Below are positions 18,320 to 26,611 of a DNA stretch of 64,000 bases, piece by piece (positions within the stretch are counted from its first letter, which is position 1; each line of letters starts with the position of its first letter). The stretch lies in assembly GCF_014696135.1 (NCBI RefSeq), contig NZ_JACJPP010000011.1, positions 124,001-188,000 of the forward strand, written 5' to 3'. The stretch comes from Nodosilinea sp. FACHB-141 (GTDB taxonomy: Bacteria; Cyanobacteriota; Cyanobacteriia; Phormidesmidales; Phormidesmidaceae). The position numbers were made by a program, and so were the translations under genes. A model generated the notes under the pieces. The model saw only the letters and a program-made list of their open reading frames with translations, made no database searches and was not told the origin of the DNA.

Positions 18320-19087
18320 ATGAGCGCTGAACTGCAAAACGATCGCCAAATTGCGCTGGTGGTGGGCGCTAGCCAAGGCATTGGCCTGGGCTTTGTGCGG
18401 CAGCTGCTGGCCGATGGACGCTTCGAGCGGGTGTACGGCACCTACCGTCGGCCCGAGACAGCCCAGGAACTGTTAGCACTGGCCGAACAGTCGCCCCAGC
18501 TGGTTTGTCTGCCGGTGGATGTTACCGATGAGGGCACGATTGAGGGGGCGATCGCCCACATCCAAACCTTGACCCCGCGGCTGCACCGGGCGGTGTACTG
18601 CGTGGGGGTGCTCCATGACGGCGATTTTCAGCCTGAAAAGAGCCTGCGGCAGCTTACCAGCGAAAACTTGATGCGATCGTTTCAGACTAATGCCTTTGGG
18701 GCGGTGCTGTTGGCCAAGCATCTGATGCCTTTACTGAAGCACGATCAGCCCAGTATCCTCGCTGCTGTATCGGCTAAGGTAGGCAGCATTGGCGACAACC
18801 GCTTGGGGGGCTGGTATGGGTACCGGGCTTCTAAGGCAGCGTTGAATATGTTCATAAAAACGGCCTCGCTTGAGTACGCCCGCCGTAGCCCCAATACCAC
18901 TCTGGCTCTGCTGCACCCCGGCACCACCGACACCCGCCTGTCGGAGCCCTTTCAGCGGGGGGTGCCGCCGGAGAAGCTGTTCTCGGTTGAGCGCACGGTA
19001 GCGCAGCTCATGGCGGTGATGGATGGCCTCACCCCCGCCGATAGCGGCGAGTTTTTTAGCTGGGATGGCAGTCGCCTGCCGTGGTAG
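18320..19087 (+). CDS. Short-chain dehydrogenase/reductase, CsgA/C-factor-like
   Basis: 255-residue Rossmann-fold oxidoreductase. The cofactor loop is GASQGIG near residue 17, the conserved Asn lies in FQTNAFG, and the catalytic pair is in YGYRASK. The C-terminal LLHPGTTDTRLSEPF is typical of the C-factor subgroup. The substrate is unknown. It follows the acyltransferase by 36 bp, so the two could share a transcript and a lipid-related role, but this is only contextual. Confidence 0.88.
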   Translation: MSAELQNDRQIALVVGASQGIGLGFVRQLLADGRFERVYGTYRRPETAQELLALAEQSPQLVCLPVDVTDEGTIEGAIAHIQTLTPRLHRAVYCVGVLHDGDFQPEKSLRQLTSENLMRSFQTNAFGAVLLAKHLMPLLKHDQPSILAAVSAKVGSIGDNRLGGWYGYRASKAALNMFIKTASLEYARRSPNTTLALLHPGTTDTRLSEPFQRGVPPEKLFSVERTVAQLMAVMDGLTPADSGEFFSWDGSRLPW

Positions 19088-19187
19088 AGCCAGGCTGCCA
19101 CAAATTTCTGGGGTTGTTGCCGGCTGGCTCGGGGGCTATTCTTAGGCCAAGGACCGGCATTTAGGAATAGTTGGGGAAGGACGCGCC

Positions 19188-19790
19188 ATGGCTCTAAACC
19201 TTATGGATCTGCAACTGTTGGAGAGCATTGGCTTGGGCCTTGGCTTAGGGGTTGCCGCCGGATTTCGCGTGGTGGTGCCTTTTTGGGTGCTGAGTGCCGC
19301 CGCCCTGTTTGGCCATCTAGAGCTGACTAGCGGCATGACCTGGCTGAGCAGTACTACCGCCTTTGTTGGCCTTTCTATAGCTCTAGTGGTCGAAATTTTG
19401 GCCTACAGCGTGCCCTGGCTCGACAATGTGATCGATACCGTAGCGCTGCCGGTGGCGGCAGTGGCGGGCACGCTGCTGATGGCGATCGCGGCTAACCAGC
19501 TCGACCCATTTGCTCAGTGGAGCGTTGCGATCGTGGCCGGGGGCGGGGCCGCCGCCACGGTGAAAGGGTTGAATGGTCTGACCCGACTCGTATCTACTGC
19601 CACCACAGGTGGCGCGACGAATTTGATCATTGCTGGGGTGGAGCTGGTGGGGGCGATCGTGATCTCGCTACTGGCTCTGGTGGCTCCCATCGTCATGTTT
19701 GTGCTGGTGTTGGCTGTCTTCATTCTGCTAGTGCGGTTTGCGATCAAGGCCTTCTACCGCTCAAAAAAAGCTGCTCCAGAAGCTGAATAA
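19188..19790 (+). CDS. DUF4126 membrane protein, 200 aa
   Basis: Integral membrane protein with several helices and Gly-rich turns. The segments GLGLGVAAGFRVVVPFWVL and EILAYSVPWLDNVID are characteristic of DUF4126, which is widespread in bacteria and has no assigned function. A basic tail (FYRSKKAAPEAE) ends the protein. ATG 19188 follows a short intergenic region after the SDR gene. Confidence 0.88.
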   Translation: MALNLMDLQLLESIGLGLGLGVAAGFRVVVPFWVLSAAALFGHLELTSGMTWLSSTTAFVGLSIALVVEILAYSVPWLDNVIDTVALPVAAVAGTLLMAIAANQLDPFAQWSVAIVAGGGAAATVKGLNGLTRLVSTATTGGATNLIIAGVELVGAIVISLLALVAPIVMFVLVLAVFILLVRFAIKAFYRSKKAAPEAE

Positions 19791-19840
19791 AGGGCATCCA
19801 AGTAGGATCGCGTCTGCTGCCCAACCCCACGATTATGTAG

Positions 19841-21376
19841 CTAGCGGCTGAGCTTTGCCTCCACATGGAGGGCTAGGGCAGTCATCTCGGGTAGGGTGGC
19901 GGTAAATTGTCCAGCGCGGTTGACTAGCACGACTTTAGCGTCGTTGGCACAGGCGGCGCCGTCAGCGCTTAGCCCGCCCTGCACGACGTTGCAGTAGCGG
20001 CCCTGGGGCAGCTGGGTTTGAAAGGTGTGGGTGAGTGGCTGGGCTTCGCGGTTGATGGCGACGAAGCCCAAGTTGCCTCGGCCAAAGGCGATTTGGTTGG
20101 CCTGGTTGCTCCACCAGTTGGTGACTTCGGCCACGGACTGAGTGGCGTTGCGAAAGCCGACCATGCCAGAAATAGCGGGCCAGCGGTGCTCGCAGACCCA
20201 TTCACCAGAGCAGTTGGCTTGGCCATTTTGGTAGACAGAGCGGGTGGTGCCGTCGGCCTCGGCAGGTGGTCCCTGCTCTGAGTCGTCGAAGGCAAAGCTC
20301 GACATCACCTGGGGTTTGCCATAGGGAAAGGCCAGCATAAACACGTTGGCCAGGGCGTAGAGGTCGCCGTTTTTGTAGGTGAGGTAGTCGCCGCCGCCGC
20401 CGTGGCCCCGCTGTTTGTCGTGGTTGTCGGTAAACACTACCGCCTGGCTGGAGGGGGCGAGGCCCCAGCCCTCGCCTAGGGTTTGCAAATTGGCTAGGGT
20501 CTGACCTTCTAGGCCTAGAAAGGCCTCACCGATAAAGCGGCCATACTTAAAGTCGAGCACGTTTCCGCTGTCGTAGAAGTCCTGTTTGCGAATGGCCTCG
20601 GTGCCAGGATCGATCACTTCTTGGTAGATGTAGAGGTCGGTGTCGGGGTGGCGATCGCGCAGTTGGTCTAAAATTTGCCCCAGCTCTTCGTTGCGAATGT
20701 GTTTGGCGGCGTCGATGCGAAAGCCTGCTACGCCCATGTCGACCAGTTCGCTCATGTAGTCGACGATGGTGGTCTGCACGGCGTTGGAGCTAGTGTTAAG
20801 GTCGGCTAGGCCCACCAGCTCGCACTGGGTGACGTTTTCGGCATCGTCGTAGTTGGTGACGGGCTGGCGGCAGTTGTGAAAGTCTTCGGGGGCGTAGAGG
20901 TCAGGATAGTCGTACTTGCTGAACCGGGTGCCGGCGCTGCCCACTCCGCTCTCAAAGCCAGTCATGTGGTTGATGACGGCATCGGCGTAGATGGCGACCC
21001 CGGCATCTCGACAGCGATCGATCATAGCTTGCAGGTCGGCACGGCTGCCGCTGCGGCTTTCGAGCTGATAGCTCACCACCTGGTAGCGCTGCCACCAGGG
21101 ATAGCCGTAGTCGGCCAGGACAATGTGCTCGTGGGGTGGCGAAATTTGTACGGCTCGGTAGCCGTTGGGGCCGAGGTAGGTTTCGCACTCGGTAGCAATG
21201 TCGGCCCAGGTCCATTCAAACAGGTGCACCAGGGTAGTGGGGGTGGCTGGGGCGGCTGGCGCTTGGGTAAGTGAGACTTCAGATGACAGTGCCGGAACTA
21301 AAGCACTGGGAGAAAACAGTATCACCAGGCCCAGTAGGCTGCTGGCTGAGACTGCACCCAAGACGATTTTCCACAT
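19841..21376 (-). CDS. Secreted alpha-amylase, GH13 animal-type
   Basis: 511 aa with an N-terminal hydrophobic signal (VSASSLLGLVILFSPSALV) and a mature GH13 (beta/alpha)8 domain from about residue 50. Catalytic residues are visible: nucleophile Asp in GFRIDAAKH, acid/base Glu in YQEVID, and transition-state Asp in FTDNHDKQRGHGGGG. The latter motif and FMLAFPYGKPQVMSS resemble animal and actinobacterial amylases more than the usual bacterial ones. The position equivalent to the chloride-binding Arg337 of pig pancreatic amylase is Gln356, which suggests chloride independence. It should hydrolyse internal alpha-1,4 bonds of external starch or glycogen. Confidence 0.92.
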   Translation of the reverse strand: MWKIVLGAVSASSLLGLVILFSPSALVPALSSEVSLTQAPAAPATPTTLVHLFEWTWADIATECETYLGPNGYRAVQISPPHEHIVLADYGYPWWQRYQVVSYQLESRSGSRADLQAMIDRCRDAGVAIYADAVINHMTGFESGVGSAGTRFSKYDYPDLYAPEDFHNCRQPVTNYDDAENVTQCELVGLADLNTSSNAVQTTIVDYMSELVDMGVAGFRIDAAKHIRNEELGQILDQLRDRHPDTDLYIYQEVIDPGTEAIRKQDFYDSGNVLDFKYGRFIGEAFLGLEGQTLANLQTLGEGWGLAPSSQAVVFTDNHDKQRGHGGGGDYLTYKNGDLYALANVFMLAFPYGKPQVMSSFAFDDSEQGPPAEADGTTRSVYQNGQANCSGEWVCEHRWPAISGMVGFRNATQSVAEVTNWWSNQANQIAFGRGNLGFVAINREAQPLTHTFQTQLPQGRYCNVVQGGLSADGAACANDAKVVLVNRAGQFTATLPEMTALALHVEAKLSR

Positions 21377-21965
21377 AGGGGTATTTGGTCTAAAACGTAT
21401 AAAAAACTACATTTTCAAGCAATAGCGTTGACTATTGTCACCGCTATCATGCACCTTCAACCCGCAAAAATAACCCTTCCCAGCCACGCTTTCGCCGGAT
21501 TAAAGAGAGCTCGGCCAGGGCTGCCATCCAGATAGGTATTAGTCGCGGAATCGGCGGCAGAGGTTGTCAGGGTTGGCCATGGTTGCTGATGGCAAAATCG
21601 CTAGAGTCTCGATACCATCGTCGCGATTGGGTGCTGGTTCTCTAGGCGATCGCCACATTTCAAACTCAACACTGATTTGAGCAGTGCTGATGCCAGCCAG
21701 CCTAAGCCTTATGGACCACTAGAACTGGTGGTCTGTCACCTAGAAGAAGCGATCTTTTTCTAGCTGAGCTAAATTTAAAGTAGGACTAATGCAATTGTTC
21801 TATCAGCGGCTGGTGTTCCTTGGGGTGAGCTGTCGTGAGCACCTTTAGGCAGTCAGCAAACCTACCGCATGGACCTACAGAGTGGCTCTGAGCCGAGTGG
21901 TTGCTTAGCCTCTTTTCAGAAGCAAGGGTGCGTCCTTCACTATCCATTTAGCCCCCAAATTTCCT
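21377..21965. other. Intergenic, no gene recognised
   Basis: Nearly 600 bp without a convincing reading frame. One short hairpin is visible (GACCAC at 21714-21719 with GTGGTC at 21728-21733). It should contain the amylase promoter near 21380-21450. I found no tRNA-like or rRNA-like structure. Confidence 0.5.
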
Positions 21966-22133
21966 ATGTTCCTTCCATTTTGTGCCCCCCCTTCCGCCGA
22001 ATCGCGTCGCCAGTACCAGCGCTATAAGTTAGAGATGATGAAATCCTGGCGCGATTCCTTAGAAACTCGCCTCGCTGCCCTCAATGCCGCAATTAGCACC
22101 GTGGAGCAGCAGGTTAGCCAGGAAGGCGAATAG
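21966..22133 (+). CDS. Small conserved cyanobacterial protein, 55 aa
   Basis: A short frame from ATG 21966 to TAG 22131-22133 encodes a charged helical protein with the core RRQYQRYKLEMMKSWRDSLE followed by TRLAALNAAISTVEQQ. The heptad-like spacing suggests a coiled coil. I recall similar small proteins ending in the same Leu/Ala-rich helix in other cyanobacteria, though I cannot name the family. It is too short for common ORF cut-offs and lies in an otherwise empty 1-kb gap. Coding-like codon choice supports it. Function unknown. Confidence 0.6.
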   Translation: MFLPFCAPPSAESRRQYQRYKLEMMKSWRDSLETRLAALNAAISTVEQQVSQEGE

Positions 22134-22136
22134 AGC

Positions 22137-22255
22137 GAGGTGAGGGAGGTGATGCGGGGATGGTAGGAATGCTCTTGGACCTTCCCTATCTTCCTCATCC
22201 TCCCCACCTTCCTCATCTCCCCTATCTTTCTCACTCCCCCCGCTTCTCTCACCTC
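22137..22255. repeat. G-rich/C-rich inverted repeat with pyrimidine tandem repeats
   Basis: A G-rich arm (22137-22159, GAGGTGAGGGAGGTGATG) faces a C-rich arm (22236-22255, CCGCTTCTCTCACCTC). Between them runs a pyrimidine tract with CTTCCTCATC and CTCCCCTATC repeats. It follows the small gene directly and may act as its transcription stop. Confidence 0.5.
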
Positions 22256-22399
22256 TCCAATGAGAGAGATTGACTACAGTTTTCTTACGATGGGCTAGGG
22301 AAACTACACTTTTTGCCGTCTTAGTCCCCTAGGATATGACCTGAGCGGGTGCAGTTGCGGCTCCGCTAGCTATCTTCGTTTTGGGTTGCTCCGCTGGTT

Positions 22400-24061
22400 A
22401 TGCCTGACTCTCCTTCTATATCCCCGGCCCTGCCCCTGGCGGGTGCTTCACTGCTTCAGCCGATTGGAGTTAAGGCGCTCTATGGCCTGACTTTGCAGGG
22501 CGATCGCCTGCTGGCGGTAGACCCTTTTCGCGGCTACCTGCTGCGCATCGATCCCAAAACTGAACAGGTAGAAGTTCTCAATACCTCCCAGGCTGAGGCT
22601 TTTTATGGGGCGACGGGAATTGCCTGCTGGCAGGATCAGCTGTGGTTTAGCTGCGATCACACCGTCTACACCACCACTCTTAGCGCCATGCAGCCCGAGC
22701 CTCTGCTGACGCTGCCCTACCCCGCCGATGGCGTCGCCGTGTGGGAAAACACCCTCTACATTAGCTGCAAAAAGGGGGGCTGTATTTTCGTCTGCGATCG
22801 CACCTCGGGCCAGCGCATTACCCAGTTTTCGGCCCCGGGCATTGGGGTGGAAAATCTCTCAGTGTGGGGCGACTATCTGTGGGCCTGCGACCAGACCGAG
22901 CAAACTGTCTACTGCCTCGATCGCGCCACGGGCGAGCTGATAGTCAAAATGCTCACCCCTTTCGATAACCCCACTGGCATTGCCGTGCCGCCTCACACCA
23001 CCCCCGACAGCGGCACCGTTTGGGTGGCCTACGCTGACGAAGAGCCCTACGTGCGCGATGACCCCAACGGCGAAGAGCCCTATGTGCTGACCTTTCGCGA
23101 TCGCACCCTCATCCATCCCCTCAGCTATCGCTGGTACAAAGAGGCCAACTACTGCCGCACCACCGGCTACCTGGTCGAAATGACCTACGTCGAAGAAATA
23201 GACACCCTCGAAGACGCCCAGCCCCTAGAGAACGTGGAGTGGCGCATCGCCTTTCCTACCACGACCGATCGCCAGCGAGTTAAGTCAGTAGAGCCGGTAG
23301 GGTTGCCCTTTACCGAGGTGCAGCAGGCGGGCGATCGCATTGCCTGCTTCCGGTTTGACCGCATTGACCCCAACCAGCGCCACCTCTTTGGCTGGAAGGC
23401 CCTAGTCGAGGTCTACGGCATTAAGTATCAGCTCACCCCTCGCCAAGTCGAGTCGGCCCCGCCCCTGCCCCAGGACTATGGCCCTCGCTACCTGATCGAC
23501 GATGACGAACTGTCTATGGATAAGCCCGCGATTCAGGCGGCCGCCCGCGAGAGCGTGGGCAGCGAAACCAATCTGCTGCGCCAGGTGCTCAGCATTCGCA
23601 ACTACGTCTACGACAAGCTGTCTTACGCGGTGACGCCGGCGATCGAAACCCCCGAGGTCGTGCTCCAGCGGGGGCGCGGCTCCTGCGGTGAATACGTTGG
23701 TTTGCTGCTGGCTCTAATGCGCCTCAACGGCATCGCCTGTCGCACTGTAGGCCGCTACAAGTGCCCTGCCCACGCCGACCAGCCCGGCGTTTACCTAGAG
23801 CCCGACTTCAACCATGTGTGGATAGAGTTCTACGTACCCGGTTTTGGCTGGGTGCCCATGGAGTCAAACCCCGACGATGTGCAGGAAGGCGGCCCCTACC
23901 CCACCCGCTTTTTTATGGGCCTGCCTTGGTGGCATGTGGAAATGGGCAAAGAAGTATCCTTTGAAAAGCTGGTGTTGCCGGCGGGTAGCCCAGACACGCG
24001 CCTGGGCGACATTGCAGTTAACCACATGCGATTTAGGATTATGGGCGAACTTGTCCCCTAG
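22400..24061 (+). CDS. Beta-propeller and transglutaminase-like domain protein
   Basis: 553 aa without signal peptide. Residues about 15-205 contain repeated WxxxLWxSC-type strands (LWFSCDHTVYTTTL, LWACDQTEQTVYCLDR) resembling SMP-30/NHL propellers. Residues about 385-530 form a transglutaminase-like cysteine-protease fold: RGSCGEY with Cys429, FNHVWIEFY with His472 and GWVPMESNPDD. The third triad position reads Glu488, or a nearby Asp, rather than the usual Asp-Pro, so activity is uncertain. The combination of sensor-like propeller and thiol hydrolase is unusual. It converges on the ParB-like gene. Confidence 0.78.
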   Translation: MPDSPSISPALPLAGASLLQPIGVKALYGLTLQGDRLLAVDPFRGYLLRIDPKTEQVEVLNTSQAEAFYGATGIACWQDQLWFSCDHTVYTTTLSAMQPEPLLTLPYPADGVAVWENTLYISCKKGGCIFVCDRTSGQRITQFSAPGIGVENLSVWGDYLWACDQTEQTVYCLDRATGELIVKMLTPFDNPTGIAVPPHTTPDSGTVWVAYADEEPYVRDDPNGEEPYVLTFRDRTLIHPLSYRWYKEANYCRTTGYLVEMTYVEEIDTLEDAQPLENVEWRIAFPTTTDRQRVKSVEPVGLPFTEVQQAGDRIACFRFDRIDPNQRHLFGWKALVEVYGIKYQLTPRQVESAPPLPQDYGPRYLIDDDELSMDKPAIQAAARESVGSETNLLRQVLSIRNYVYDKLSYAVTPAIETPEVVLQRGRGSCGEYVGLLLALMRLNGIACRTVGRYKCPAHADQPGVYLEPDFNHVWIEFYVPGFGWVPMESNPDDVQEGGPYPTRFFMGLPWWHVEMGKEVSFEKLVLPAGSPDTRLGDIAVNHMRFRIMGELVP

Positions 24062-24172
24062 GGGTTTGGGCAACAATCGAGCCACGTATCGGCGCACCGT
24101 GAGCGCCCAAAACCTAATTCTTAGCTCACCTGAAGGCGATGAGTATAAGTGGGCGTCCGTCACAACAGACGC

Positions 24173-24853
24173 TTAAGCTGCTGCTAGCAAGGCGACTAAA
24201 TCTGCTTTCTTGAGCTTAGAGAGTCCTTTGAAATCGCGCTTTTGAGCCATGGTTTTGAGTTGTTGGGTGCTGAGCGACTCTAGCAGCTGACGGTCTGTAA
24301 TTACCTCTGGCATGGGCTCTGGCGTGAGGTAAAAAACTTGTTCTAGCGTTTTTAGTTTTTTGCCAGCGGTAATGCGGCAGCCGAGTTTAGTAATGGGTTG
24401 CAGGTTCTTCCAATATTGGCGGGGAGCTGCATCTAACCGGGCCACTAGGGAGGCGTGACTGACACCTTTGAGAGGAGTGCTGGGTTGACTCATTAGGTAA
24501 TCTAGAGCAGCAGAAATCTCCTCGCGGCTGGCGGTGGAAAGGTTAGTTTTTGGCAGAGTTTCTTGGGCCAGTGCTTGAGTAATCGCAACGGTCTCTGGCG
24601 CATCATCGGCAATAATGCACCAAACTTCTTCGAGCCCGGCCTCAGCGGCGACGGCATAAACAAACGAATTGCCAATCACTTGGTATTGATCAGGCGCAAG
24701 TTCTTTGACCACAAGCGGAACCCAGTTGCGCCCCTCTGGCCCGAGCTGGCTAGCTGCCGATTGAATGAGATATTCGTGGGCCTCGGTAGGTTCGCCAGGT
24801 TCAATTTCGTCAAAGGGCAAACACATTAAGTTGCCAACGTCTGAAAGACTCAT
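24173..24853 (-). CDS. ParB/sulfiredoxin-fold protein with C-terminal Rho-N/SAP domain
   Basis: 226 aa. Residues about 40-95 read NWVPLVVKELAPDQYQVIG, then FVYAVAAEAGLEEVWCII, the layout of the ParB N-terminal domain but without a clear GERR motif. The last 40 residues (LLESLSTQQLKTMAQKRDF, then GLSKLKKADLVALL) match the Rho N-terminal/SAP-like nucleic-acid-binding helix-extended-helix. Its ATG shares a base with the stop of the ParA-like gene (TAATG), so translation is coupled. Role inferred: DNA- or RNA-binding partner of the ParA fusion. Confidence 0.72.
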   Translation of the reverse strand: MSLSDVGNLMCLPFDEIEPGEPTEAHEYLIQSAASQLGPEGRNWVPLVVKELAPDQYQVIGNSFVYAVAAEAGLEEVWCIIADDAPETVAITQALAQETLPKTNLSTASREEISAALDYLMSQPSTPLKGVSHASLVARLDAAPRQYWKNLQPITKLGCRITAGKKLKTLEQVFYLTPEPMPEVITDRQLLESLSTQQLKTMAQKRDFKGLSKLKKADLVALLAAA

Positions 24854-26193
24854 TAGAGAAAGTACTCCTTTGCAAGGTTCATATATTGCTCTCGCGCCGC
24901 CTTAAATGCAAACGCGGCAGGCATGTGCATAAAATCGGCTTTAGAAATGAAAGCCATATACGGAATAGCGAGTATTTTTAGGTTTTCGTGTCCTTTTCGG
25001 TATTTGGGGTAGAAATAAGGTGTTAAATCAAAACCTCCCGAATTACTTTTGGTATCTTTAATGATTTTGGCAATTGCTTGATGCATTAACTGAACGGTAG
25101 GACCTTTGGGTCGAAGAGCATTGTTCATGAAGATAGGCAATGCTATAGGGCCAGAATCGCCTACTTCTCGCCGTCTTGCCTGTGCTTCTGGAATAAACTT
25201 TGTGATTGCAGTACCTGCATTTTGTAAGGAATGCAAGTTGTCGTGACGGGCTGGAATAAGTACTACATCGGCAGCGCAAACAGCCTTTTGAGCAAAAATT
25301 CGCCAATTGGGAGGTGCATCTATCAAGATGTAGTCGTAATCATGCTGAACTGATTCTAAAACTCTACGTAGAGCATGAAACTTGACTTGCTGTTTTACTT
25401 TGACTTCATCGAACTCAGTAACTAAATCTTCGTCGGCAAGAATGATATCGAAACCCCACGGCTCTTTCAATCGAGGGTGTTCAAATTTGTAGGTTGTGAT
25501 AATCTCTCGAACAATAGACTCTTTACTTTTAAGAACGTCTAGAATCTTTCCTTTTAATGGTGGCAGATTAAGAGCATCACCTAAATCACTCTGATTAGGG
25601 TCAAAGTCTACAGTTAGTACTCGCTTTTTGAATATAGCAAGGGCAGCTGCTAAGTTTAGCGTAGTAGTTGTCTTACCCACGCCGCCCTTATTGTTGTAGA
25701 CCGCCACTATCAGCGCTCTTTGAGGAGTTTCTATCCGCTCCTTCAATTCTTTGACGATTTGTTGAATATTTCCACTTAATGGTATGCAAGGTGTTACAGG
25801 ATGTACGATCTTGCCGTGTTTCCGGAATAGTTGAGCATGAAGAGAATTTGTTAAAATTCCCCACTCAACAGACGCAGAGGATGGAGCTAATAGATAGCGT
25901 TTAAGCTGTAGAGATGCTTTGCGGTAGTCAGGATGCCGCTCGTCTGCAAAATTCGCCGATCGCCCTTTGACCTCCATATAGAGGTAGGGGTTCGCTTGAC
26001 TATGAAGGAAAATGTCATCACCCGCATTCTTACGAGCGGCATGGTCAACAGTTAGTCTACCGACCCTAAAGCCGGGCACCATTTCTAAATCTTCAAATCC
26101 TAAAGCTTTTAAGAAAGCTCTGGAAAAATTTCCTTCAACGATAACTTCAGCGGCATCTGGGGGCAGAGCCTGTAAAGCTTCCTCTAAATTCAT
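24853..26193 (-). CDS. ParA-family ATPase fused to an HsdR-N/type IV restriction-like domain
   Basis: 446 aa from ATG 26193. The N-terminal domain (about residues 10-140) has the order of PD-(D/E)XK enzymes of the HsdR-N type: GDDIFL with Asp60, YLYMEVKGR with Glu74 and Lys76, a LQLKRYLL helix, and WGILTNSLHAQLF, which is almost diagnostic. The C-terminal domain is ParA/MinD-like: deviant Walker A KGGVGKTT (169-176), VDFDPNQSDLGDAL, and YDYILIDAPPN. A nuclease-like module on a ParA ATPase is unusual. It heads a two-gene operon with the ParB/Rho-N protein in an A+T-rich segment. An upstream TTG at 26226 would add 11 residues. Confidence 0.8.
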   Translation of the reverse strand: MNLEEALQALPPDAAEVIVEGNFSRAFLKALGFEDLEMVPGFRVGRLTVDHAARKNAGDDIFLHSQANPYLYMEVKGRSANFADERHPDYRKASLQLKRYLLAPSSASVEWGILTNSLHAQLFRKHGKIVHPVTPCIPLSGNIQQIVKELKERIETPQRALIVAVYNNKGGVGKTTTTLNLAAALAIFKKRVLTVDFDPNQSDLGDALNLPPLKGKILDVLKSKESIVREIITTYKFEHPRLKEPWGFDIILADEDLVTEFDEVKVKQQVKFHALRRVLESVQHDYDYILIDAPPNWRIFAQKAVCAADVVLIPARHDNLHSLQNAGTAITKFIPEAQARRREVGDSGPIALPIFMNNALRPKGPTVQLMHQAIAKIIKDTKSNSGGFDLTPYFYPKYRKGHENLKILAIPYMAFISKADFMHMPAAFAFKAAREQYMNLAKEYFL

Positions 26194-26232
26194 GTATAAG
26201 TTGCATGGCTTTAACCCTTTGTACAAAAAGAA

Positions 26233-26258
26233 GTCTTGAACATCTGAGCATTCAAGAC
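26233..26258. promoter_or_regulatory. Dyad upstream of the ParA-fusion gene, candidate operator
   Basis: GTCTTGAA (26233-26240) and TTCAAGAC (26251-26258) form a perfect 8-bp inverted repeat with a 10-bp spacer, 40 bp before the ATG at 26193. Partition operons are often autoregulated through such sites; that use here is an inference. Confidence 0.4.
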
Positions 26259-26389
26259 AAAGTTGATAGAAGCTTTATGGAACTATTCGTAAGCGCAATG
26301 CCTCGTGCAGAGGTGCGATCGCCTTACTAAACTGTGATCAGCACCCCTGCACGATAAAATGGGTCAGTTGAGTTATTCTCTTTAACTTC

Positions 26390-26611
26390 ATGTCTATTTC
26401 TAAAGACGAGGCCAAGCAGCTGCTAGAGCGCATGATTTTTGACGCCACCGATCCCCAAGACTGGGTGCAAGATGTATGGGGTCTCAGCCCACTGATGGGC
26501 GACAGTGCTGCCAAGCTGCTAGAAGCTTTCTATATCCTCATCGACTGTTGCCCCGACGAGCAGCTTGACAACTTAGTCAAAGGACTTTATCGAGACCAAC
26601 TAGAGCTTTAG
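26390..26611 (+). CDS. Small conserved hypothetical protein, 73 aa
   Basis: Acidic, helical protein (MSISKDEAKQLLERMIFDAT, then DPQDWVQDVWGLSPLMGD). No membrane segment. Its GC content is higher than that of the flanking parA and glycosyltransferase genes. It overlaps the 3' end of the convergent glycosyltransferase gene by 35 bp, so one of the two C-termini could be mis-called, but both frames look coding-like. Function unknown. Confidence 0.6.
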   Translation: MSISKDEAKQLLERMIFDATDPQDWVQDVWGLSPLMGDSAAKLLEAFYILIDCCPDEQLDNLVKGLYRDQLEL

